Assembly (NCBI GenBank): GCA_964404765.1 | Contig: CAYOLL010000042.1 | Coordinates: forward strand, 1 to 41,661 | DNA length: 41,661 nucleotides | Direction of reading: 5' to 3' | Source: CAYOLL01 sp964404765 [NCBI: uncultured Gemmatimonadota bacterium] | Lineage (GTDB): Bacteria; 4572-55 | Part shown: positions 24,401-30,170 of the stretch, one piece after another | Numbering within the stretch: position 1 is the first letter of the stretch | Layout: the number at the start of each line of letters is the position of its first letter | The notes under the pieces: model-generated | The model's database searches: none | Told to the model about the DNA's origin: nothing | The model's input: the letters and a program-made list of their open reading frames with translations, nothing else | Position numbers and translations under genes: made by a program

Positions 24401-25522
24401 GAAAATGAAGCTGTAAAATATATCCGTGCGCCCCGTTTTGCCTACCCGGACTCGCGGCGTCCGCAGTCGCTCATCTTTCTGCCGCTGATTCTGACGCCGC
24501 GCGTGATCGGCTTATTGACTGTGCAGAGCTATCGCAAAGACGCCTACAGCCCCTATCATCTGAGCATTCTAAAATCGCTGGCATCTTATACCGCAATTGC
24601 CATGGATAACTCAACAGCCTACGAAAAGCTGAACCGGCTGAACGAAGTTGTCACCAGCGAAAAACAAAAAATAAGCCAGGCCCATCAGGAACTAAAGGCC
24701 GCCCAAAATCAGTTGATTCAAGCGGAAAAAATGGCATCCTTAGGCCAATTGACTGCCGGTATTGCCCATGAAATCAAGAATCCTCTAAATTTTGTCAATA
24801 ATTTTGCTGAAATTTCTAAAGACTTGTGCGCAGAATTGCACGATGCGCTTAAGCTGCCGCCTGAAGACGATGCTGACAATAATAACACGGGCGCGTTGTC
24901 AGCCGAAGCTACGGAATTGCTTCAGAATTTAACCCTGAACATGGAAAAAATTGTAGAGCATGGCCGACGCGCCGACAATATTGTTAAAGGCATGCTGCTT
25001 CATGCGCGCAGCGCCGGCCAGGAACGCGTCGCGATTGATCTGAACGGGCTGATTGACCAATACACCCGTTTGGCATACCACGGTTTTCGCGCCCGTTATC
25101 CGAGTTTTCAAGTCATTATTCATACGGTTTTTGATGTGCTGATACCGCCGTTTTTCGCCGTGCCGCAGGACTTAAGCCGGGTGATTTTGAACATTGTCGA
25201 TAACGGCTGCTATGCCGTTCATGTTAAAAAAGAGCGTCTTAAGGACAATTATAATCCGCAAATTTGGGTCCAATCGCGCCATGCTCAAGAATCTGTGGAA
25301 ATTTTATTTCGTGACAATGGCGACGGCATTCCGGTCGAAAATCAGCGTAAAATATTTGAGCCTTTTTATACGACCAAACCGACAGGCAGCGGCTCCGGAT
25401 TGGGTCTGTCTATCTGCTACGATATCGTTGTTAACGGGCATGGCGGGTCACTCACCGTCAACAGCCATGTTGGCGAAGCAACCGAGATCTGCCTCAAGCT
25501 GCCCAAACAACCGGTGAGTTAA
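21494..25522 (+). CDS. Two-component sensor histidine kinase with 14-blade propeller
   Basis: From ATG 21494 this is 1342 residues. After a signal peptide ('YFLLTALMLAQYFSAVV') there are 14 Reg_prop-like repeats with 'W(V/I)GT..GLN', enough for two seven-bladed propellers. A Y_Y_Y-type domain ('YTYRLDGFDKNW'), one membrane segment near residues 815-840, a coiled coil and a GAF-like domain follow. Then come a HisKA dimer ('GIAHEIKNPLNF', His1092) and a HATPase with 'FRDNGDGIP' and 'SGSGLGLSICYDIV'. Unlike hybrid systems of this type, it has no receiver or DNA-binding domain, and no response regulator is next to it. The longer frame from TTG 21395 has no signal peptide at its start. It is expected to sense a periplasmic ligand; the ligand is unknown. 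Confidence 0.9.
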   Translation: MFKFKYFLLTALMLAQYFSAVVPAWASFDPGRIKYSYLTMKQGLSKNAITCLFQDRTGYMWIGTIDGLNKYDGYTMTVYKRDKNNAASLTNNYIRTIAEDKDGRIWVGTSNGLDRLDPITESFTHYAAVDSLPFSLSGNSVWTTYADRAGRMWVGTDMGLNLYDPDKDRFFHYKKEPLNPNSLCNDEVFTIFEDSSGALWVGTANGLNRLSLQNEGNPPVFHFAHYKYDGQPFALSSNKVLTIFEDAARNLWIGTQGGGLNRYNPESDNFAHYFADANNPNSLSSNSVVGICQDRPGYLWIAANNGLNIFDTERNRFYHLQQRVDSSSEVGLSSERILCFLTDQSGLIWVGTYGGGITILNQSEIQFGHFRPQAGNRNSLVDGTVWSIFEDSAHKLWVGTDKGLSHTDSLREKFTHFRDSATDQNALSLESVLAMTEDKYGTLWVGTYTGGLSRYLPDENRVISYSYDPLDANGLNSNLIRALYRDRADEVWVGTSGGGLNRFTPNPPKAKSATTHFVSYKFDPKDAASLSNNSVWCILQDRAGMMWIGTYGGLNRLDPKTGQCVRYQNDPHSPGSLSNNSVWSLAEDLNGRIWAGTDDGLNCYDPKIDRFYVYTTDDGLPDNVIRGILGDARGNLWISTTKGLCSFDQTSGRVRLFDTADGIQDPEFNPGACFKSADGEMFFGGINGFNMFYPDQIKEDTFAPPVVITAFKIFDRHVPFDYATLAQNPIKLNYDENFISFEFAALDYHDPVRNQYTYRLDGFDKNWVDAGNRHYVSYTNLAPGTYLFRVRGSNADGFWNEEGAAVAIQVVAPFWMAWWVRLLTVSAALGFVFIAYRGWLVNSQKRRLELQIADRTRDLQEKTEELQLKAQELAESNQRITVFSEIGQKITSALDLEKMLMFVFKNINAMMEASIFGIGFYDEAENCLDYRLFIQNGRRENNLIIDLTDRLYFESYCIQHRDAVFIGDLENEAVKYIRAPRFAYPDSRRPQSLIFLPLILTPRVIGLLTVQSYRKDAYSPYHLSILKSLASYTAIAMDNSTAYEKLNRLNEVVTSEKQKISQAHQELKAAQNQLIQAEKMASLGQLTAGIAHEIKNPLNFVNNFAEISKDLCAELHDALKLPPEDDADNNNTGALSAEATELLQNLTLNMEKIVEHGRRADNIVKGMLLHARSAGQERVAIDLNGLIDQYTRLAYHGFRARYPSFQVIIHTVFDVLIPPFFAVPQDLSRVILNIVDNGCYAVHVKKERLKDNYNPQIWVQSRHAQESVEILFRDNGDGIPVENQRKIFEPFYTTKPTGSGSGLGLSICYDIVVNGHGGSLTVNSHVGEATEICLKLPKQPVS

Positions 25523-25555
25523 TCATGGCTTCCGATTTCACATGCCATTGATTGA

Positions 25556-27097
25556 TTAATTTTGCAACTGCCGCGCCCGGCCAAAGAACGCAAAAACAAT
25601 CAGCGCTAATGCCAGCGGGATAAAAAACTCGGCCCGGCCATTATTGGTAAGACCGACAAAATCTATACCGGGAGCATGGTTCATCGGCCCGGCGTACCAC
25701 AAGGTCAGGTAAAGGATTTCAAACAGTTTGCTGCTGCCGCTCCAAACCCCGGCGGCTAAGGCCAGCGAAGGAATAAACAGCGTCGTAGAACACAGGGCGA
25801 TCAAAGCAGACATATCCCCATCGCCCAAAAAGCGCAAGGCCGCCCCGCTGCCGATGAGCGCCGTAACAATAAAACCGGCCAGCCATTGGGCCGGAAGCTG
25901 CCGCCACAGCGGAGACGCCGAAGCAAAGATCATTTGCCGGACGTTGTGATAACTTTCCCGATTGCCCATGGACGACCAGATCAATATGGGCCAGATCAAG
26001 GTCAAAGGAAGAACGATTTTGCGGATCGTGGCGGCGTCATTGCCAAAGCAGACCATGACGAAAATAGCGGCAATGGCATACCACCACCAGCGTTGACCTT
26101 TGAGGAGCAGCTTTAACTCGCCTTGTAAAACATTGAAGAAACTGTAACGCTTGGCGGCCGGTGACAGGGCCGTCAAATGCGGTGCAGCTAGCGCTTTTGG
26201 CGCGCTGACGGTTTGCTGATCGTCGGTGGCGACACGAATTTTCTTTTGGCGGGGCTGCCGCTTTGTGGAATCGAAACGATCAAAAAAGAATGCCGCCAGC
26301 AGGGTCACGCCCAGGGCCAGGCCAACAATGGCTGCGCGGGCGAGCAGAAGTTCGGGCCGCCATTGGAAGCCAAGCCAGAGGAATGTCTGGCTATCGGGAC
26401 GACTTGGCCCTAAACCAAAACCCCCGGTGTAGTCGGGATGAACCGCGCTCAGAACCCGGCCGATCTCATCGGCCAGCAGCTTTATTCCGAAAAGGTCGAA
26501 ACTCGAACCGTCCCCGGCTCCGGCTAACGTGAAAATAAATAAAATATAATAGACGACGTTGCCGAATCCGCCTTGCAAAAACCAAACGGATTCAAACAAA
26601 ACGGCTATGGCGGCGGTGAAGGCCATGGTGGGCAGCACAATAAAGAGAAAGGGTGTGAGATAGGCAAACAGGTCAATCTGCATATTTCCGCCGGCCCAAA
26701 GCTGGATGAAGATACCGGCCACCATCAGCACGGCGACCATGGCCAGCAGCACGGCCAGGTTGCTCAGCCATTTGCCGATCATATACAGCGGGCGGGAAAG
26801 CGGCGTGGTGGCGATAATCTGCCCGACGCCGGTTTCGCGGTCGCGCGCTATCGCCCCTTTGATCAGGTAAAAGCCGAACATGCTCAGCCAAACGGATGTA
26901 ATGGCCGTCAGCATCGAGCCGACCCAGGCCGAGTTGAACTCGCCGTGATACTTGCCCATGTTCAACGTCACGTTACCAATGGCGATTTGATAACCCAGAA
27001 AAACCATCAGGGCCAGCATGACCAGAAAGCTGTGCCGTCGCACCCGCTCGTAAAAATCGGCGCGAACCAGATGATAGAGAACGCGGGCGTGGTTCAT
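25556..27097 (-). CDS. ABC transporter permease (ABC-2 type)
   Basis: This 513-residue membrane protein has about a dozen hydrophobic segments in two groups, around residues 20-290 and 320-510, separated by a charged loop ('RQPRQKKIRVATDDQQ'). The N-terminus 'LYHLVRADFYERVRR' and the following long loop resemble ABC-2 permeases. It starts 4 bases inside the end of the ATPase gene and so is coupled to it. The cargo is unknown; exporters of this type move lipids, peptides or drugs. It converges on the sensor kinase with a 33-base gap. Confidence 0.85.
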   Translation of the reverse strand: MNHARVLYHLVRADFYERVRRHSFLVMLALMVFLGYQIAIGNVTLNMGKYHGEFNSAWVGSMLTAITSVWLSMFGFYLIKGAIARDRETGVGQIIATTPLSRPLYMIGKWLSNLAVLLAMVAVLMVAGIFIQLWAGGNMQIDLFAYLTPFLFIVLPTMAFTAAIAVLFESVWFLQGGFGNVVYYILFIFTLAGAGDGSSFDLFGIKLLADEIGRVLSAVHPDYTGGFGLGPSRPDSQTFLWLGFQWRPELLLARAAIVGLALGVTLLAAFFFDRFDSTKRQPRQKKIRVATDDQQTVSAPKALAAPHLTALSPAAKRYSFFNVLQGELKLLLKGQRWWWYAIAAIFVMVCFGNDAATIRKIVLPLTLIWPILIWSSMGNRESYHNVRQMIFASASPLWRQLPAQWLAGFIVTALIGSGAALRFLGDGDMSALIALCSTTLFIPSLALAAGVWSGSSKLFEILYLTLWYAGPMNHAPGIDFVGLTNNGRAEFFIPLALALIVFAFFGRARQLQN

Positions 27098-27963
27098 ACG
27101 TGACCCCCGATGAAGAACAGATAGGCGTCTTCCAGATTGGGGGACACGTTTGTGGCGGCGGCTTCCGGTTTGTCCGCGCTGACTACGCGCACTTGCACGC
27201 CGTCGCTGCGGCGGATCGTGCCGCTGATGATGTGCTTCTGCTTGAGTGCGGGCAGATCGTCACTGTGCACCGTCCATTCCCACACTTTATTTTCGAGGGC
27301 TTTGAGCAAATCTTCCGGGGCGGCCTCGCGCAAAAGCCGGCCTTTGTTGACTAAGGCGATATGCGTGGCCGTGGCTTCCACATCGGATACAATATGCGTG
27401 GACAGGATGACGATGCGTTCGCCGGATAGATCGGACAGCAAATGCCGGAAACGGACACGCTCTTCGGGATCGAGACCGACGGTCGGCTCGTCCACGATGA
27501 GCAGTTGCGGATCGTTGAGCAGGGCCTGGGCGATGCCGACGCGCTGCTTCATCCCGCCGGAATAGCCGCCCAGCGGACGTTTGGCCGCTTCGGTGAGATT
27601 GACCACTTGCAGCAATTCGTCAATGCGCTTTTTGGCGAGTCGGGCGTCCAAGCCTTTGATCGCGGCCATGTATTCCAAAAATTCGATGGCGTTGAGATTG
27701 GGGTAGACGCCAAAATCCTGCGGCAAATAGCCGAGCACGGCCCGCAGCGTATCCGGCGATTGGATGATATCCGTGCCATTCCACGAAATGCTGCCGGCGG
27801 TCGGTTTGGTGATGGTGGCCAACATGCGCATAAACGTGGATTTGCCCGCGCCGTTAGGGCCGAGCAAGCCCAAAATGCCCGGTTTGATGTCTAAGCTAAA
27901 ATCTTTTAAGCCCCAGAAATCGGATTTGTATTGCTTGCCAAGATTTTGAATGGTCAGATGCAT
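27094..27963 (-). CDS. ABC transporter ATP-binding protein
   Basis: This 289-residue ATPase shows Walker A 'GPNGAGKS' (35-42), the signature 'YSGGMKQRVGIAQALL', Walker B 'LLIVDEPTVGLD' and the H-loop His in 'ILSTHIVSDVEA'. It belongs to the DrrA/CcmA-like group of exporter ATPases. The C-terminal 60 residues ('VWEWTVHSDDLPAL...') resemble the extra domain seen in this group. ATG 27963 has AAGGA 7 bases upstream. It overlaps the permease start by 4 bases (two-gene operon). Two 22-base direct repeats lie 68-112 bases upstream and may hold its operator. Confidence 0.93.
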   Translation of the reverse strand: MHLTIQNLGKQYKSDFWGLKDFSLDIKPGILGLLGPNGAGKSTFMRMLATITKPTAGSISWNGTDIIQSPDTLRAVLGYLPQDFGVYPNLNAIEFLEYMAAIKGLDARLAKKRIDELLQVVNLTEAAKRPLGGYSGGMKQRVGIAQALLNDPQLLIVDEPTVGLDPEERVRFRHLLSDLSGERIVILSTHIVSDVEATATHIALVNKGRLLREAAPEDLLKALENKVWEWTVHSDDLPALKQKHIISGTIRRSDGVQVRVVSADKPEAAATNVSPNLEDAYLFFIGGHV

Positions 27964-27981
27964 GGGGTTTCCTTTTTTTGG

Positions 27982-28035
27982 TGATTATTTTCATGATCAG
28001 TTTTATCAAGTCAATCATGGCCATCATGAAAATCA
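27982..28035. repeat. Imperfect palindrome upstream of the ABC operon
   Basis: TGATTATTTTCATGAT (27982-27997) and ATCATGAAAATCA (28023-28035) face each other around a central ATGGCCAT-type palindrome. It lies directly between the ABC ATPase start and the 22-base direct repeats. It could be a dispersed repeat or part of the promoter region. Confidence 0.45.
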
Positions 28036-28075
28036 TTTACTAAAATTCGTTTGAATCATTCACTAAAATTTGTTT
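28031..28075. promoter_or_regulatory. Two 22-base direct repeats, candidate operator
   Basis: Copy 1 (28031-28052) and copy 2 (28054-28075) are AATCATT(T/C)ACTAAAATT(C/T)GTTT; 20 of 22 positions are identical with a 23-base period (just over two helical turns). They sit 68-112 bases upstream of the ABC ATPase start on the minus strand. Tandem sites of this period suit cooperative regulator binding. No regulator gene is adjacent. Confidence 0.45.
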
Positions 28076-28117
28076 CATTCAGAAAAACGCGCCGTTTGAC
28101 TTGCATTTTCAAAGAGG

Positions 28118-28366
28118 CTATTTTGAATTTGTGGGAGGCGTTACGTTATCCTTTTTTGTGGCTACGGCCTGCCGCAATTTGTCCAAAAATTCATCCAGTG
28201 GGACGCGATGAATACGCGCCGCCCATTCAACGGTGATCGCTTTGGTCAGGAATTTGCGCACGGAATAGCCGCTGACGCGTTTGATCCCGAAAATTTCCAT
28301 TACATCGGCAATATCGCCGTATTCCTCCAGAATGTTTGAGATGCGAGTATCCTTCGTAATTTCCAT
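28118..28366 (-). CDS. DUF1858 domain protein
   Basis: This 82-residue protein has 'ITKDTRISNILEEYGDIADVMEIFGI', the usual beginning of the DUF1858 domain, and a helical remainder. Full DUF1858 members often have a CxxC-type redox motif after the domain; none is seen here, which is unusual. ATG 28366 follows AAGGAGAAAGG, a strong ribosome site, so it is chosen over an extended frame that starts at 28480. Function is unknown; related proteins are linked to disulfide or metal chemistry. Confidence 0.7.
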   Translation of the reverse strand: MEITKDTRISNILEEYGDIADVMEIFGIKRVSGYSVRKFLTKAITVEWAARIHRVPLDEFLDKLRQAVATKKDNVTPPTNSK

Positions 28367-28470
28367 AATCCTTTCTCCTTTTATTTCCCACTTAAAACGG
28401 TTGAACGGTTGTAAATACGATAGTAAATACTTGAGGTAATGGGCAGCAAGATTACCATCTAGCTTACGGG

Positions 28471-28619
28471 CAAGTTTCAATTGTACCTAACACTCTTTCA
28501 GTCTGTCATGCCCGAATGTTTCTATCGGGCATCCACAGCCCGACTGGATTCCCGCTAACAACATGCGGGAATGACACGCTTGGAAGTGTTAGGTACAAAA
28601 TGGTATTTTATGAAACTTG
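28471..28619. repeat. Nested inverted repeat
   Basis: CAAGTTTCA (28471-28479) pairs with TGAAACTTG (28611-28619), and TTGTACCTAACACT (28481-28494) with AGTGTTAGGTACAA (28585-28598). Inside is a second palindromic phrase of the TCATGCCCG...CGGGAATGACA type, common in many bacteria. No gene is contained. It looks like one dispersed palindrome inside another. The gap 28367-28822 contains only this and tail fragments of methylase-like genes. Confidence 0.7.
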
Positions 28620-28661
28620 CCCAAATGGAAATAATATTTCTCCGGGAGATGTCAATTCTGG

Positions 28662-28803
28662 CCTTCCACGAGGGCGATTTCTTCCGGCAGCACGGGCATC
28701 TTGCCTGTCATGCGCCGGATTTGCAGGCGGGACGCCCGAGCTACGCTTTCCCTTCCACGAGGGCGATTTCCTCCGGGGTGAGGCTGTAGAGTTGGTAGAC
28801 GAG
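28662..28803 (-). repeat. Two tail fragments of Eco57I-type methylase genes
   Basis: On the minus strand 28727-28803 is a 77-base near-copy (about four mismatches) of 30071-30147; both encode 'LVYQLY(S/G)LTPEEIALVEG'. A third fragment at 28662-28686 repeats 'PEEIALVEG'. 'LVYxLYGLTxEEIxIVEG' is the usual C-terminal ending of Eco57I-type (type IIG) methylases, so these look like leftover 3' ends of lost genes or duplicated tails. They overlap no promoter and have no start codon of their own. Confidence 0.65.
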
Positions 28804-28822
28804 GTGTAGCATCCAAAGCAAC

Positions 28823-29077
28823 TCAGCGATAAATCTGGCTGCGATGTCCAATCTCCACCACAAGCACGACCAACCGCTGGTCATGAATTTCATAAATGAC
28901 CCGGTAGTCGCCCACGCGAATACGCCAGGCATCTCGACCGGAAAGCTTTTTGCAATGCGATGGGCGCGGTGTTTTGGCCAGATCGTATATTTCCTGAATA
29001 ATACGATCTTGATGCTGTTGTGAAATTTTCGCCAGTTATTTTTGGGCGCTGCGTTTAATTTCCACCGTATAATTCAC
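28823..29077 (-). pseudogene. RelE/ParE toxin with an in-frame stop
   Basis: From GTG 29077 the frame reads 'NYTVEIKRSAQK', a TAA at 29036-29038, then 'LAKISQQHQDRIIQEIYDL' and later 'LSGRDAWRIRVGDYRVIYEI' to the stop at 28823. This is a full-length RelE-family toxin of about 84 codons. The expected residue at the stop is Glu (GAA to TAA), one base change. The upstream antitoxin gene is intact and overlaps it by GTGA. Reinitiation downstream is not evident, so the toxin is probably inactive. Confidence 0.8.
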
Positions 29078-29280
29078 GAAACAATCCCCTGTCTGATTTC
29101 TTTAACGGCCTGCTCGAAAGGAATAATGTCATCGTTATTGGCTTTGGCGGTATCGTAGGCGCGTATATCGTCCAGTTCTTCCATGTCCGCCAATATCTTT
29201 TCCCATTCTTCATAAGACAGGATCACCGCTTTGCGGCGCAGGTTTTCGTCAACCACAAATTGCGGGTGAATTTGAATCAT
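29074..29280 (-). CDS. Phd/RelB-like antitoxin, partner of the broken RelE
   Basis: This 68-residue protein reads 'PQFVVDENLRRKAVILSYEEWEKILADMEELDD', the pattern of small Phd-like antitoxins that precede RelE toxins. ATG 29280 follows GGAGG at a good distance. Its stop overlaps the GTG of the interrupted toxin gene. With the toxin broken, the antitoxin may persist as an orphan or anti-addiction factor, or only because it is harmless. Confidence 0.75.
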   Translation of the reverse strand: MIQIHPQFVVDENLRRKAVILSYEEWEKILADMEELDDIRAYDTAKANNDDIIPFEQAVKEIRQGIVS

Positions 29281-29320
29281 TGGGTACCTCCATGTTCAAG
29301 AAGTTGATGTTTGCCGATGG

Positions 29321-29506
29321 TCAGTTTGCCATTCCATATTTTTGTAATACATCATTAAGCGATGCGGTTGGGGCGTCTTGCTCGGCGTTTTTAGCTTTTC
29401 GTAAGGTCATCCAATCCGCAAAATCGGCCAGAAGTTCTTCCAACGCGTCATATTCTTCATACGGGATACCGACAAACTTTTTTTTGATTAGAAATTTCGG
29501 CTGCAT
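29321..29506 (-). CDS. Orphan Phd-like antitoxin
   Basis: This 61-residue protein has the pattern 'FLIKKKFVGIPYEEYDALEELLADFADW' followed by 'ASLNDVLQKYG', similar to the antitoxins at 29074 and 29519 but divergent. No toxin lies directly downstream: the next gene is the antitoxin of the broken RelE pair. It is 12 bases downstream of another antitoxin gene and is probably in the same transcript. The ribosome site (GGGAC) is weak. Confidence 0.55.
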   Translation of the reverse strand: MQPKFLIKKKFVGIPYEEYDALEELLADFADWMTLRKAKNAEQDAPTASLNDVLQKYGMAN

Positions 29507-29518
29507 TTGTCCCGTTTC

Positions 29519-29728
29519 TCAAGTAAAATTAAGTTCCCGTTTCACATCGGCTAAGCTCACGCGCTTTTTAGATTGCTTTTTAACATTTTGGATATGCAGA
29601 TAATCCAAGTAATCTTCTAACTTATCTTCATTCGTCAATAAATCCTGCAAATAAAGAAAATCGTCATAAGTAATCACGGCAAACTTGGCCACGTCCTTTT
29701 CTTTTATGATTTGAGCGGTTTCTAACAT
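29519..29728 (-). CDS. Phd-like antitoxin downstream of ParE
   Basis: This 69-residue protein reads 'DVAKFAVITYDDFLYLQDLLTNEDKLEDYLDYL' and ends 'RVSLADVKRELNF', the general Phd/YefM-like scheme of small antitoxins. It starts at ATG 29728, overlapping the toxin stop by one base (TAATG), with CGGAGG upstream. The toxin-first order is less common than antitoxin-first, but known, for example in higBA-type modules. Confidence 0.7.
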   Translation of the reverse strand: MLETAQIIKEKDVAKFAVITYDDFLYLQDLLTNEDKLEDYLDYLHIQNVKKQSKKRVSLADVKRELNFT

Positions 29729-29994
29729 TATTTCCTCCGTCGGTACGCTTTTTTGCGATCTAAAATATCAACAATATCTATGATTTTCAAAACATCTTCC
29801 CGATCAAAAAGAACGCGATAATTTCCGATTCGTAATCGGTAGCTGACGCCAAAATTAACCAACTTTTTGACGTTTGATTTATGCAATGGATCAGCAGCCA
29901 ACTCATCAATACTTTCCAAAATCAATTCTTGATCCGTGCGCGGATATCGCTTGAGATTTTTTAGCGCAATTTCCGTAAATTCAACCGAGTACAT
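29728..29994 (-). CDS. RelE/ParE-family toxin
   Basis: This 88-residue protein contains 'EFTEIALKNLKRYPRTDQELILESIDEL', 'DPLHKSNVKKLVNFGVSYRLRIGNYRVLFDRED' and 'IVDILDRKKAYRRR', which is the RelE/ParE fold pattern with the basic C-terminal residues needed for RNase activity in RelE. ATG 29994 has AAGGA upstream and is preferred over the in-frame TTG at 30012. It appears complete. It is upstream of its presumed antitoxin and downstream of the R-M-like operon. Confidence 0.85.
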   Translation of the reverse strand: MYSVEFTEIALKNLKRYPRTDQELILESIDELAADPLHKSNVKKLVNFGVSYRLRIGNYRVLFDREDVLKIIDIVDILDRKKAYRRRK

Positions 29995-30070
29995 TTCGAT
30001 CGGTCCTTTCAAAAAAGTTACACGAGGGTGGCACAGGCATCTTTCCTGTTTGACTTACGCCGACGGCCAC

Positions 30071-30165
30071 GCGGGACTCCCGGGCTACGCTTTGCCTTCC
30101 ACGAGGGCGATTTCCTCCGGGGTGAGGCCGTAGAGTTGGTAGACGAGTTGGTCTATCTCGCGCAT
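30071..30165 (-). other. Methylase tail repeat with a 26-codon mini-ORF
   Basis: Five bases after the 1277-residue methylase stop, an ATG at 30165 opens a 26-codon frame to TAG at 30085-30087. It encodes 'MREIDQLVYQLYG' and 'LTPEEIALVEGKA', the typical ending of Eco57I-type methylases, but in a different frame from the gene above. The 3' part is duplicated at 28727-28803. It may be a separated C-terminal tail, or debris of an earlier methylase. Its expression is not supported by an obvious ribosome site. Confidence 0.55.
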
Positions 30166-30170
30166 ACAGT

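Noticed and set aside
28031-28075. CRISPR-like array
   Set aside because: Only two copies with a 1-base interval and no unique spacers; regulator sites are a better explanation.
28741-28932. 63-residue minus-strand frame
   Set aside because: Its upstream half is antisense or out-of-frame RelE; only the tail segment (28741-28803) is meaningful and is recorded as a repeat.
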